Positions 9,237-17,259 of a DNA stretch of 64,000 bases are shown piece by piece. A model generated the notes under the pieces. The model did no database searches, was not told the DNA's origin, and saw nothing but the letters and a program-made list of their open reading frames with translations. Made by a program: the position numbers and the translations under genes. The stretch's first letter is position 1; every line of letters starts with the position of its first letter. This DNA is from Pseudomonadota bacterium (lineage in GTDB: Bacteria > Pseudomonadota > Gammaproteobacteria > Steroidobacterales > Steroidobacteraceae), in contig JAFEDR010000012.1 of NCBI GenBank assembly GCA_018241525.1, positions 248,001 through 312,000 on the forward strand, written 5' to 3'.

Positions 9237-9965
9237 GTGCCGATCCGATTCATCCTCGTCGCGACCCGTCATCCCGGCAACATCGGCGCCGCGGCGCGTG
9301 CGCTCAAGACCATGGGCTTCGAGGAGCTCTGGCTGGTCGCGCCCGAGTCGTTCCCGAACGCCGAGGCGACCGCGCTCGCCTCCGGCGCCGACGACCTGCT
9401 GATGCGGGCGCGCGTCGTGCCGACGCTCACGCAGGCGGTGGCCGACTGCGGGCTCGTGCTCGGCACGAGCGCGCGCCTGCGGTCCCAGTACTACTGGCCG
9501 GTGCTCACGCCGCGGGCGGCCGCCGCGCGGCTGATCGCCGCCGCGGGCGAGCGCCCCGCGGCGCTGGTGTTCGGCACCGAGCGCACCGGCCTCAGCAACG
9601 CCGAGCTCGACCTCTGCCACGCGCTCGTGAGCATTCCCGCGAACCCCGACTACCCGTCTTTGAACCTCGCCCAGGCGGTGCAGATCCTGGCCTACGAGCT
9701 GCGCTGCGCGGCCGATGCGCCCGCGCCGCAGGCCCGGCGCCAGGCGCCTCCCGCGCCGGTCGCCGAGCTCGAGCGGCTGCGCGCGCACGCCGGCGAGGTG
9801 CTGACCGAGATCGACTTCACCGACCGCCGCGGCGGGCCGCACCTGCTGCGGCGCCTGGCGCGCATCTTCGGGCGCGCGGGGCTCGACCAGGAGGAGGTCA
9901 ACATCCTGCGCGGCATCCTGACCGCGGTGCAGGCGCGGCGCCGCCGCGCGGGAGGCGAGCGGTGA
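9237..9965 (+). CDS. trmJ: tRNA (cytidine/uridine-2'-O-)-methyltransferase TrmJ
   Basis: A SPOUT-fold enzyme that methylates the ribose of tRNA position 32. The 242 residues match TrmJ. Seen are the N-terminal RFILVATRHPGNIGAAARA, the SAM-knot motif VFGTERTGLSNAEL, and PANPDYPSLNLAQAVQ, followed by the C-terminal helical extension. Start GTG 9237 is where family similarity begins. The stop overlaps the next start (GTGA), coupling it to iscS. In related genomes cysE and iscR come next; here both are absent. Confidence 0.95.
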   Translation: MPIRFILVATRHPGNIGAAARALKTMGFEELWLVAPESFPNAEATALASGADDLLMRARVVPTLTQAVADCGLVLGTSARLRSQYYWPVLTPRAAAARLIAAAGERPAALVFGTERTGLSNAELDLCHALVSIPANPDYPSLNLAQAVQILAYELRCAADAPAPQARRQAPPAPVAELERLRAHAGEVLTEIDFTDRRGGPHLLRRLARIFGRAGLDQEEVNILRGILTAVQARRRRAGGER

Positions 9966-11116
9966 GCGACCCGGTCATCTACCTCGACCACGCGGCGACG
10001 GCGCCGATCGACCCGCGCGTGCGGGCCGCGATGGACGAGAGCCTCGCGGCGGCGCCCGGCAACCCGTCCTCGGGCCATCCGGGCGGGCGGGCGGCGCGCG
10101 AGCGCATCGAGGCGGCGCGCGCCGAGGTTGCGGCGCTGATCGGCGCCCCGGCGGCCGCGATCGTCTTCACCTCCGGCGCGACCGAGGCGGACAACCTCGC
10201 GATCCTCGGCGCCGCGCGCGCGAACGCCGCGCGCGGCCGGCACCTCGTGAGCCTGCGGACGGAGCACCGCGCGGTGCTCGACCCGCTGGCACGGCTCGCG
10301 CGCGAAGGCTTCCGGGTGACCCTGCTGACGCCGGCTGCCGACGGCCTGATCGATCCGGCGGCGCTCGAGCGGGCGCTTGAGCCCGGCACGACGCTCGTGT
10401 CGGTGATGCTCGTCAACAACGAGATCGGCGTGGTGCAGGACCTCGCGGCAATCGCCGCCGCCTGCCGGCGCGCGGGTGCGCTGCTGCACGTCGATGCCGC
10501 CCAGGCGGCGGGTCGCGTGCCCTTCGAGGTCGGCGCGCTCGACGCCGACCTCGTCAGCCTCGCCGCCCACAAGGTGCACGGCCCGGTCGGCGTCGGCGCG
10601 CTCTACGTGCGGCGCGCGCCGCGGCCGGCGCTCGAGCCGCTCGCGTACGGCGGCGGACAGGAGGGCGGGCTGCGTCCGGGGACGCTCGCCGCGCACCAGA
10701 TCGTCGGCATGGGCCGCGCCTACGCGCTCGCGCGCGCCGCGCTCCACGAGGAGCCGGCCAGGCTCGCGGGGCTGCGCGACCGGCTGTGGGCGGCGCTCGC
10801 GCCGCTGCCGGACGTGCACCTGAACGGTCACCCCGAGGCGCGCGCACCGCACATCCTCAGCGTCTCGTTCGGCGGGGTCGACGGCGAGGCGCTGCGCTGC
10901 GAGCTGCCGCAGCTCGCAGTGTCGTCGGGCTCCGCCTGCGCGAGCGGTCACGGCGAGCCGTCCTACGTGCTGCGCGCGCTCGGTCGCGACGACGCGCTCG
11001 CCCAGGCGACGCTGCGCTTCAGCGTCGGCCGGCAGACGACCGTGGCCGACGTGGACGCCGCGGCCGTGGGGGTGCGCCGCGCGCTCGAGCGGCTGCGCGC
11101 GCTCGCCCCGGCATGA
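9962..11116 (+). CDS. iscS: Cysteine desulfurase, IscS/NifS type
   Basis: A PLP enzyme that removes sulfur from cysteine for Fe-S cluster and thio-modification pathways. The 384 residues include the start LDHAATAPIDPRV, the PLP lysine in AAHKVHGP (Lys204), and the mobile-loop Cys326 in SSGSACASG, at the spacing of E. coli IscS (206/328). It ends at RLRALAPA and lacks the roughly 20 residues after SPLWEM in E. coli IscS, the tail used to dock IscU. It overlaps trmJ by GTGA and the next gene by ATGA. No iscR precedes it. Confidence 0.92.
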   Translation: MSDPVIYLDHAATAPIDPRVRAAMDESLAAAPGNPSSGHPGGRAARERIEAARAEVAALIGAPAAAIVFTSGATEADNLAILGAARANAARGRHLVSLRTEHRAVLDPLARLAREGFRVTLLTPAADGLIDPAALERALEPGTTLVSVMLVNNEIGVVQDLAAIAAACRRAGALLHVDAAQAAGRVPFEVGALDADLVSLAAHKVHGPVGVGALYVRRAPRPALEPLAYGGGQEGGLRPGTLAAHQIVGMGRAYALARAALHEEPARLAGLRDRLWAALAPLPDVHLNGHPEARAPHILSVSFGGVDGEALRCELPQLAVSSGSACASGHGEPSYVLRALGRDDALAQATLRFSVGRQTTVADVDAAAVGVRRALERLRALAPA

Positions 11117-11493
11117 CCGGCGCCGGGGCCTACTCGGCGGAGGTGCTGCGGCTCTTCGCGACGACCCCGGGCGCCGGGGTGCCGGTGGGTCCGGACTGGC
11201 GGCGCGGCGAGGCGAGCGAGCCCCTGTCCGCGACACGGGTCGAGGTTTACCTGCGGGCCGAGGCGGGGAGGGTCGCCGACTGCCGCTACCGGGTCCGCGG
11301 CTGCCCGCACACGATCGCCGCGCTCGCGACGGTGGCCGCCCGGCTGCCGGGAAGCTCGCTGGCGGACCTGGCGCTCGACGTGCGGGCCCTGGCTGCGGAA
11401 CTCGGCATCCCGCCCGAGAAGCTCGGCCGCCTTTTCGTGATCCAGGACGCGGTTCGGGCCGCAGCGCTTCAACTCGCCCCGGCAGACCCCTAG
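11113..11493 (+). CDS. Degenerate IscU/NifU-N-like scaffold protein
   Basis: A 126-residue protein aligning with IscU over its length: N-terminal YSAEVLRLF (IscU YSEKVIDHY), central RYRVRGCPHTIAALATVAA (IscU RFKTYGCGSAIASSSLVTE), and C-terminal IQDAVRAAAL. Of the three cluster-binding cysteines only the central one remains (Cys64). The first (ACGD) is replaced by a SEPLSA stretch and the HCS of the third by non-ligand residues; another Cys is at 57. Its position between iscS and iscA agrees with an IscU origin. A classical [2Fe-2S] scaffold role is unlikely. It starts inside the iscS stop (ATGA). Confidence 0.75.
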   Translation: MTGAGAYSAEVLRLFATTPGAGVPVGPDWRRGEASEPLSATRVEVYLRAEAGRVADCRYRVRGCPHTIAALATVAARLPGSSLADLALDVRALAAELGIPPEKLGRLFVIQDAVRAAALQLAPADP

Positions 11494-11496
11494 AAT
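11468..11496 (+). promoter_or_regulatory. Candidate promoter for iscA
   Basis: TTCAAC (11468-11473) and TAGAAT (11491-11496) are spaced 17 bp. The -10 overlaps the stop codon of the IscU-like gene, and iscA starts 48 nt further on. This could let iscA be expressed apart from iscS. Confidence 0.4.
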
Positions 11497-11544
11497 CGAC
11501 GGTCAGGCGCCCCGATCTACGGCGCTGGAGGCACCCGAACCCGC

Positions 11545-11868
11545 ATGGCCGTCACCCTCTCGCCCGCCGCCGCCGACCGCGTGAAGACGTTTCTGGCTGC
11601 CCGGGGTCACGGGGTGGGGCTGCGGCTGGCAATCAAGCGCACCGGGTGCTCGGGCTACGCGTACGTCGTGAACTACGCCGAGGGCATCGGGCCCGAAGAC
11701 ACGGTCTTCGAGGACCAGGGCGTCAAGGTCGTCGTCGACGCCGGCAGCCTCGACCTCGTCGACGGCACCGAGGTCGACTTCGTCAAGCACGGCCTCAACG
11801 AGGCCTTCAAGTTCAAGAACCCGAAGGCCCGCGGCGAGTGCGGCTGCGGGGAGAGCTTCTCGCTCTGA
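11545..11868 (+). CDS. iscA: A-type Fe-S carrier IscA/HesB family
   Basis: Carries Fe-S clusters or iron to apoproteins. The 107 residues have the three conserved cysteines in GCSG (Cys35) and ECGCG (Cys99, Cys101), the same positions as E. coli IscA. The spacing to the previous gene is 51 nt with its own -10. In a complete isc operon hscB, hscA, fdx and iscX would follow; here the next gene is ndk, which normally comes after that block. Confidence 0.92.
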   Translation: MAVTLSPAAADRVKTFLAARGHGVGLRLAIKRTGCSGYAYVVNYAEGIGPEDTVFEDQGVKVVVDAGSLDLVDGTEVDFVKHGLNEAFKFKNPKARGECGCGESFSL

Positions 11869-11874
11869 CCCCGA

Positions 11875-11889
11875 GGCCCCTTCGGGGCC
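11875..11889. other. Hairpin after iscA, not a canonical terminator
   Basis: GGCCCC-TTC-GGGGCC forms a perfect six-base-pair stem seven bases after the iscA stop. It is followed by five A on the forward strand rather than T, so it does not meet intrinsic-terminator criteria in either direction. It may stabilise the 3' end. Confidence 0.4.
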
Positions 11890-11930
11890 AAAAAGTCCTT
11901 AGTTCCCGCCAACTTCCGTGCGCTAGTGCG

Positions 11931-11960
11931 TTGCGGGAGGGGGGTGCTGGGCGATAGAAT
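11931..11960 (+). promoter_or_regulatory. Candidate sigma-70 promoter of ndk
   Basis: TTGCGG (11931-11936) and TAGAAT (11955-11960) are 18 bp apart. The ATG of ndk lies 34 nt beyond the -10, with GAGGAAG as ribosome binding site. The same pair of boxes (TTGCGG, 18 bp) occurs at 28400-28429. Confidence 0.5.
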
Positions 11961-11994
11961 GGCGGGTCTTTCAGCGTTCCCGTGAGGAAGATCC

Positions 11995-12426
11995 ATGGCG
12001 CTCGAGCGCACCCTGTCGATTGTGAAACCCGATGGCGTCCAGAAGAACCTGATCGGCGAGGTCTACCGCCGCTTCGAGCAGGCGGGACTGCGGATCGTCG
12101 CGGCGCGCATGCGCCACCTGACCCTGACCGAAGCCGAGGGCTTCTACGCGGTGCACCGCGAGCGGCCGTTCTTCAAGGACCTCGTGCGCTACATGACCTC
12201 GGGTCCGGTGATCGTGCAGGTGCTCGAGGGCGAGGGCGCGGTCGCCAAGCACCGCGACATCATGGGCGCGACCGATCCGAAGAAGGCGGCGCCGGGCACG
12301 ATCCGCGCCGACCTCGCCGCCTCGATCGAGGAGAACGTGGTGCACGGCTCGGATTCGGCCGAGAACGCCGCGCGCGAGATCGGCTACTTCTTCGCCGAGA
12401 CCGAGCTCTGCCCGCGTACCCGCTGA
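11995..12426 (+). CDS. ndk: Nucleoside diphosphate kinase
   Basis: Transfers the gamma-phosphate from ATP to nucleoside diphosphates through a phospho-histidine. The 143 residues match the family. Visible are ERTLSIVKPDGVQKN at the start and the catalytic histidine in NVVHGSDS (His117). ATG with a strong GAGGAAG site. rlmN follows after 16 nt, the usual order. Confidence 0.97.
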   Translation: MALERTLSIVKPDGVQKNLIGEVYRRFEQAGLRIVAARMRHLTLTEAEGFYAVHRERPFFKDLVRYMTSGPVIVQVLEGEGAVAKHRDIMGATDPKKAAPGTIRADLAASIEENVVHGSDSAENAAREIGYFFAETELCPRTR

Positions 12427-12442
12427 GCCGGGACCCCGCGCC

Positions 12443-13567
12443 ATGACCGATGCCGCCACGACGCGCACGAACCTCCTCGGGCTGACGCCCGCGGAGCTCG
12501 AGGCGTTCGTGGTGGGCCTCGGCGAGAAGCCGTACCGCGCCCGGCAGCTGCTCGTCTGGATGTACAAGCGCTGGGTCGGCGACTTCGAGGCCATGACCGA
12601 CCTCGGCAAGGGACTGCGCGCGAAGCTCGCCGAAGTCGCCGAGGTCCGCCCGCCGGAGATCGTCAGCGAGCACGCCTCGGGCGACGGCACGCGCAAGTGG
12701 CTGCTGCGCGCCGGCCGCTCGGATGGCCGCGAGCAGGCGATCGAGGCGGTGTTCATCCCCGAGGTCGGGCGCGGCACGCTCTGCATCTCCTCGCAGGTCG
12801 GCTGCGCGCTCGATTGCGCGTTCTGCTCGACCGGGGCGCAGGGCTTCAACCGCAACCTCGAGACGGCCGAGATCGTCGGCCAGGTGTGGCTCGCGAACCA
12901 GCGGCTCGGCTCCGGCCCGGGCGGCGAGCGCGCGGTGACGAACGTCGTGCTGATGGGCATGGGCGAGCCGCTCGCGAATTACAAGAACGTCGTGCCGGCG
13001 CTGCAGCTGCTGCTCGACGACCGCGCCTTTGACCTGTCGCGGCGCCGGGTGACGCTCTCGACCTCCGGGCTCGTGCCGCAGATCTACCGGCTGGCCGAGG
13101 ACACGAACGTTGCGCTCGCGGTGTCGCTGCACGCCCCGAACGACGCGCTGCGCAACGAGCTCGTGCCGATCAACCGCCGCCACCCGATCGCCGAGCTGCT
13201 GGCCTCGTGCTGGCACTACCTCGAAGCCCAGAACGGCCGCTCGGTCACCTTCGAGTACGTGATGCTGGACGGCGTGAACGACCGTCCTGAGCACGCGCGC
13301 GAGCTGGCCGGGCTGCTCGCCGGCCGCGATGCCAAGGTGAACCTGATCCCGTTCAACCCGTTCCCGGGCAACCGCTTCCGCCGCTCGGCGCCGGCGGCGA
13401 TCGAGGCCTTCCGCGACTACCTCAATTCCCGCGGCGTGACCGCGACCGTGCGCCGCACGCGCGGTGACGACATCGATGCCGCCTGCGGCCAGCTCGCCGG
13501 TCGGGTGCACGACCGCACGATCGTGCGGCTCGGCCAGAAGCGGTTCGGCGTGGAGGTCGAGGCATGA
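12443..13567 (+). CDS. rlmN: 23S rRNA/tRNA m2A methyltransferase RlmN
   Basis: A radical-SAM enzyme that methylates C2 of A2503 in 23S rRNA and A37 in some tRNAs. The 374 residues match the family. The cluster motif CALDCAFC lies at residues 121-128 (Cys121, 125, 128), and the C-terminal methyl-carrying cysteine is in DAACGQLAG (about residue 348). GEPLANYKNV is the SAM-binding GEP motif. Its stop overlaps the start of pilF (ATGA). Confidence 0.97.
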   Translation: MTDAATTRTNLLGLTPAELEAFVVGLGEKPYRARQLLVWMYKRWVGDFEAMTDLGKGLRAKLAEVAEVRPPEIVSEHASGDGTRKWLLRAGRSDGREQAIEAVFIPEVGRGTLCISSQVGCALDCAFCSTGAQGFNRNLETAEIVGQVWLANQRLGSGPGGERAVTNVVLMGMGEPLANYKNVVPALQLLLDDRAFDLSRRRVTLSTSGLVPQIYRLAEDTNVALAVSLHAPNDALRNELVPINRRHPIAELLASCWHYLEAQNGRSVTFEYVMLDGVNDRPEHARELAGLLAGRDAKVNLIPFNPFPGNRFRRSAPAAIEAFRDYLNSRGVTATVRRTRGDDIDAACGQLAGRVHDRTIVRLGQKRFGVEVEA

Positions 13568-14310
13568 GAGCACTGCTACTCGGGCTGACGCTCGTCGCGG
13601 CCGCGTCGCTCGCCGCGCCGCAGGCGTCGAACGAGCCCTCGCACGTCACCGCCGCGCGCCTGAACGGCCAGCTCGCCGTCGCCTACCTGCGGCAGAACGA
13701 CGTCGGCACCGCGAAGGAGAAGGTCGACAAGGCGCTCGGCCAGAACCCGAAGGACGCCTCGGTGCAGCTGTCGGCCGGGCTCGTCTACGAGGCACTGCAC
13801 GACTTCGACACCGCCGACCGGCACTTCTCCGAGGCGCTGCGGCTCGAGCCGAAGAACCCGGAGATGATGAATAACTACGCGGTGTTCCTCTGCCGCCGCG
13901 GCCACTACCCGCAGGGCCAGAAGCTGTTCGAGCAGGCGGCCCGCAACCCGATCTACGCGACGCCCGAGGTCGCCTACGCGAACGCTGGTGTCTGCGCGCG
14001 CACCGCCAAGGACCTGCCGCGCGCCGAGGAGCTGTTCCGCCGCGCGCTCGGCGCACGGCCCGACTACCCGGACGCGCTGCTGCAGCTCGCCGACCTGTCG
14101 TTCGAGCGTGGCAACGGGCTCGGCGCGCGCGCTCTGCTCGAGCGCTTCTTCGCGGTCGCCCCGCCGAGCGCCGAATCGCTGTACCTGGCGCTGCGCGTCG
14201 AGCGCTCGCTCGGCGATCAGCAGGCCGCCGAGCGCTTCGGGGCGCAGCTGCTGAAGGACTACCCCGATTCGACGCAGGCGCGCTCGCTGCGCGGCGGGAG
14301 CGGCGGGTGA
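13564..14310 (+). CDS. pilF: Type IV pilus biogenesis lipoprotein/TPR protein PilF (PilW)
   Basis: The pilotin that helps PilQ secretin assembly in type IV pili. The 248 residues are almost wholly TPR repeats, such as AYLRQNDVGTAKEKVDKAL and NNYAVFLCRRGHYPQGQKL. The N-terminus has a signal-like stretch (LLLGLTLVAAASLAA) but no cysteine, so the usual lipobox is missing and lipidation is not supported. The position between rlmN and rodZ is conserved. It overlaps both neighbours by four bases. Confidence 0.88.
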   Translation: MRALLLGLTLVAAASLAAPQASNEPSHVTAARLNGQLAVAYLRQNDVGTAKEKVDKALGQNPKDASVQLSAGLVYEALHDFDTADRHFSEALRLEPKNPEMMNNYAVFLCRRGHYPQGQKLFEQAARNPIYATPEVAYANAGVCARTAKDLPRAEELFRRALGARPDYPDALLQLADLSFERGNGLGARALLERFFAVAPPSAESLYLALRVERSLGDQQAAERFGAQLLKDYPDSTQARSLRGGSGG

Positions 14311-15239
14311 GCGAGGCGGCCCTGCCCGCCGAAGCGCCGGTGGCGGACGCGACGCCCGGCGAGCGGCTGCGCGTCGCCCGCGAGCGCCACGGCCTCGGGG
14401 TCGGCGCGGTGGCCGAGGCGCTGCACGTCGCGCCACGGCTGATCGACGCGATGGAGGCGAACCGCTTCGAGGCCTTCGACGCGCCGGTATACGCCCGCGG
14501 ATTCCTGCGCAAGTACGCCGCGTTCCTCGAGCTGCCGGTCGAGGAGGTGCTCGCGGGCTACGAGGCGCTCGCCGGCAGCGCCGCGCCCCCGTCGCTGATC
14601 CCGGTCATGAACGTCGCGCCGGCGAAGCCGCCGCTGCCGCCGATCAGTCTGCCGCGGCTCGCGGCGGGTGTCGCGCTGGTGGCGGTCGCCGCGGGCCTCT
14701 GGTGGTGGGGGTCGCGGCCGCACGTCCCGGTCGCGGGGTCGGGCACGGAGGTCGCGACGGTCGCGGAGCGCGAGCCCGCCGCGGCGACCGTCGTGTCGTT
14801 GCCGGCGCCGCTGCCGGCCGCGGACGCGGCGAGCGTCCGCCCGCCCGAGGCGGCCGACGCGGCGCCGACCAGCAGTGCCGCGCTGCCGGCCGCCGCCGCC
14901 ACTCTGCCGGCCGCGACGACCGCGTCGCCCGCCGCGCTGCCGCCGCCGGCGCGCTCGGCGCGCGTCGCGGGCGGTGGCCCGCGCGATGCACTCGTGATCC
15001 GCGGGCTCGCCGACACCTGGGTCGAGGTCTACGGACCGAGCGGCACGCGCCTCGTGTTCGACATCGTCCGCGGCAACGAAGTCCGCACGGCCTCGGGCCC
15101 GGGCCCGTGGCGCGTGTTCCTTGGCCGCCAGGACGGCGTGCGCCTCAGCGTCGACGAGCGGGCCGTGCCGGTGCCCGCCGTGCGGCGCGGCGCGACCACC
15201 GCGCGCTTCGTGGTGGCGCGCGACGGTGCCGTCCAGTAG
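14307..15239 (+). CDS. rodZ: RodZ-like helix-turn-helix membrane protein
   Basis: A bitopic cell-shape protein linking MreB to the wall machinery. The 310 residues show a cytoplasmic Xre-type HTH (residues 15-90; GERLRVARERHGLG, PVYARGFLRKYA), one membrane helix near residues 115-135, a long Ala/Pro/Thr-rich periplasmic linker, and a C-terminal DUF4115-type domain (LADTWVEVYG...). GTG start overlaps the pilF stop. In most Gammaproteobacteria ispG follows; here hisS comes after 22 nt. Confidence 0.88.
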   Translation: MSEAALPAEAPVADATPGERLRVARERHGLGVGAVAEALHVAPRLIDAMEANRFEAFDAPVYARGFLRKYAAFLELPVEEVLAGYEALAGSAAPPSLIPVMNVAPAKPPLPPISLPRLAAGVALVAVAAGLWWWGSRPHVPVAGSGTEVATVAEREPAAATVVSLPAPLPAADAASVRPPEAADAAPTSSAALPAAAATLPAATTASPAALPPPARSARVAGGGPRDALVIRGLADTWVEVYGPSGTRLVFDIVRGNEVRTASGPGPWRVFLGRQDGVRLSVDERAVPVPAVRRGATTARFVVARDGAVQ

Positions 15240-15261
15240 CCGCCCGCAGGAAACCGCCCCC

Positions 15262-16575
15262 TTGACCGAGATCATCGAGCCGCTGCGCGGCATGAACGAC
15301 GTGCTGCCCGAGGAGGCCCGCTGGTGGCAGCGGCTCGAATCGGTCGCGCGCGCAGTGTTTGCGCAGTACGCCTACCGCGAGATCCGCGTGCCGCTGCTCG
15401 AGCGCACGCAGCTCTTCAAGCGCGCGATCGGCGAGTACACCGACATCGTCGAGAAGGAGATGTTCACGCTCGAGGACCGCGACGGCGGCAGCCTCGCGCT
15501 GCGGCCGGAAGGCACCGCCGGCATCGTGCGTGCAGCGATCTCGAACGGGCTGCTGCACAACCAGCGCCACCGTCTGTTCACGATCGGGCCGATGTTCCGC
15601 GGCGAGCGACCGCAGAAGGGCCGCTACCGGCAGTTCCACCAGCTCGACGCCGAGGCCTTCGGCTACGAGGGCCCGGACATCGACGCCGAGCTGATCCTGA
15701 TGAGCGCGCGCCTGTGGCGCGAGCTCGGCATCGGCCGCGTCCGCCTCGAGCTGAACTCGCTCGGCACCGCCGAGTCGCGCGCGGCCTACCGCGAGGTGCT
15801 GCGGGGGTATTTCCAGGCGCACGAGCGCGCGCTCGACGACGACAGCCGGCGGCGGCTGGTCGGCAACCCGCTGCGGATCCTCGACAGCAAAAACCCGGCG
15901 CTCGCCGGGCTGATCGCCGCGGCGCCCTCGCTCGCCGACCACCTCGATGGCCCCTCGCGCGAGCACTTCGACGGGCTCCGCGCCCGGCTCGACGCCGCCG
16001 GCATCGCGTACACCGTGAACCCGCGGCTGGTGCGGGGCCTCGACTACTACAGCCGCACCGTCTTCGAGTGGGTGACCGACGCGCTCGGCTCCCAGAACGC
16101 AGTCTGCTCCGGCGGCCGCTACGACGGGCTCGTGACCCAGCTCGGCGGCACGCCGACCCCGGCGATCGGCTGGGCGCTCGGCATGGAGCGGGTCGTGATG
16201 CTGATGCAGGAACTTGGCGCCACGGCGCCTGCCGAACTGCCGCAGGTCTACTTCGTGCTGGCCGGCGCCGGGGCCGCCGCCCGCGGCCTCGAGATCGCGG
16301 AGCGGGTCCGGGACGCGGTGCCGGGCCTGCGCATCGAGACCGACCTCGGCGGCAGCGGCTTCAAGGCGCAGTTCAAGCGCGCGGACAAGAGCGGCGCGAC
16401 GGTCGCGGTGGTGCTCGGCGAGGACGAGCTGGCCCGCGGCGTGGCGGCCGTGAAGCCGCTGCGCGGCGGCGGCACGCAGCAGGATTGCCCGCTCGACGGG
16501 CTCGCGGCGCACCTGGCCCGGGCGGTCGCGGCGGTGGACGGCGAAGGGACGGCTCGGCAAGATCCGGGCCGCTGA
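15262..16575 (+). CDS. hisS: Histidine-tRNA ligase
   Basis: A class II synthetase charging tRNA-His, 437 residues. Visible are LRGMNDVLPEE, motif 2 FRGERPQKGRYRQFHQ, the histidine loop LVRGLDYYSRTVFEW, and motif 3 AIGWALGMERVV. A C-terminal anticodon-binding domain follows. The start is taken as TTG 15262, which gives the family N-terminus and has GCAGGA about ten bases upstream; ATG at 15292 would remove conserved residues. Confidence 0.95.
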   Translation: MTEIIEPLRGMNDVLPEEARWWQRLESVARAVFAQYAYREIRVPLLERTQLFKRAIGEYTDIVEKEMFTLEDRDGGSLALRPEGTAGIVRAAISNGLLHNQRHRLFTIGPMFRGERPQKGRYRQFHQLDAEAFGYEGPDIDAELILMSARLWRELGIGRVRLELNSLGTAESRAAYREVLRGYFQAHERALDDDSRRRLVGNPLRILDSKNPALAGLIAAAPSLADHLDGPSREHFDGLRARLDAAGIAYTVNPRLVRGLDYYSRTVFEWVTDALGSQNAVCSGGRYDGLVTQLGGTPTPAIGWALGMERVVMLMQELGATAPAELPQVYFVLAGAGAAARGLEIAERVRDAVPGLRIETDLGGSGFKAQFKRADKSGATVAVVLGEDELARGVAAVKPLRGGGTQQDCPLDGLAAHLARAVAAVDGEGTARQDPGR

Positions 16576-16602
16576 ACGACGGCATACAGGCGGGAGACGT
16601 CC

Positions 16603-17259
16603 GTGGATGATTATCTGTCCGAACGCCAGCAGATGGACTGGCTGCGGTCGACGCTGAAGGAAAACGCCCCGTGGGCGGTGACCGGCGTCGCGATCTTCGC
16701 GGTCGGCCTCTTGGGCTGGCAGCAGTGGCAGGCCTATCTCGACCGGCAGGCCGCCAGCGCCTCGCAGAAGTACGAGTCGACGCTCGATGCGCTGTCGAAG
16801 GGCGACCGTGACGGCGCGGCCCGGCTCGTCAAGGACCTGCGCAGCGACTATGGCCGGACCCCGTACGGCGACCTCGGCGCGCTGGCGCTGGCCCGCTTCC
16901 ACGTCGAGGGCGGCCGGCTGAGCGAGGCCGAGGCGCTGCTCGAGGACGTCGTGCAGCACACGCACGATGCCGACCTCGCGGTCGTGGCGCGGCTGCGGCT
17001 CGCGCGCGTCGAGCGCGCGAACGGCAAGGCGGACGCCGCGCTCGCGACGCTCGCCGCGGCACCGATTGCCCAGACCTCGCCGGCCTTCGCCGATGTGCGC
17101 GGCGACGTCCTGTGGGACAAGGGCGACAAGGCGGGCGCGGTCGCCGCGTGGCGCGAGGCGCTCGCCGCCAAGGGCCCGGGCATCAACCGCGAACTCGTCG
17201 AGCTCAAGATCTCGGCCGCGGATCCGGCGCCGGCCGCCGCCGCGGGTCAGGCACCGTGA
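16603..17259 (+). CDS. yfgM: Ancillary SecYEG translocon subunit YfgM
   Basis: An inner-membrane protein with a periplasmic TPR domain that associates with SecYEG and PpiD. The 218 residues show a short cytoplasmic N-terminus, one helix (WAVTGVAIFAVGLLGW, about residues 25-42), and TPR-like repeats to the end. GTG start with CGGGAGA upstream. The stop overlaps the bamB start (GTGA), the usual arrangement. Confidence 0.9.
   Translation: MDDYLSERQQMDWLRSTLKENAPWAVTGVAIFAVGLLGWQQWQAYLDRQAASASQKYESTLDALSKGDRDGAARLVKDLRSDYGRTPYGDLGALALARFHVEGGRLSEAEALLEDVVQHTHDADLAVVARLRLARVERANGKADAALATLAAAPIAQTSPAFADVRGDVLWDKGDKAGAVAAWREALAAKGPGINRELVELKISAADPAPAAAAGQAP

Noticed and set aside
9159..9842. N-terminal extension of suhB to 501 residues
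   Set aside because: The extra residues are antisense to trmJ and do not resemble the family; the inositol monophosphatase homology begins at GTG 9158.
11875..11900. Intrinsic terminator after iscA
   Set aside because: The stem is followed by A rather than T on the forward strand and the reverse strand has no gene ending here.
14880..14960. Low-complexity Ala/Pro repeat in rodZ as a DNA repeat element
   Set aside because: It is an in-frame disordered linker typical of RodZ, not a repeat array.
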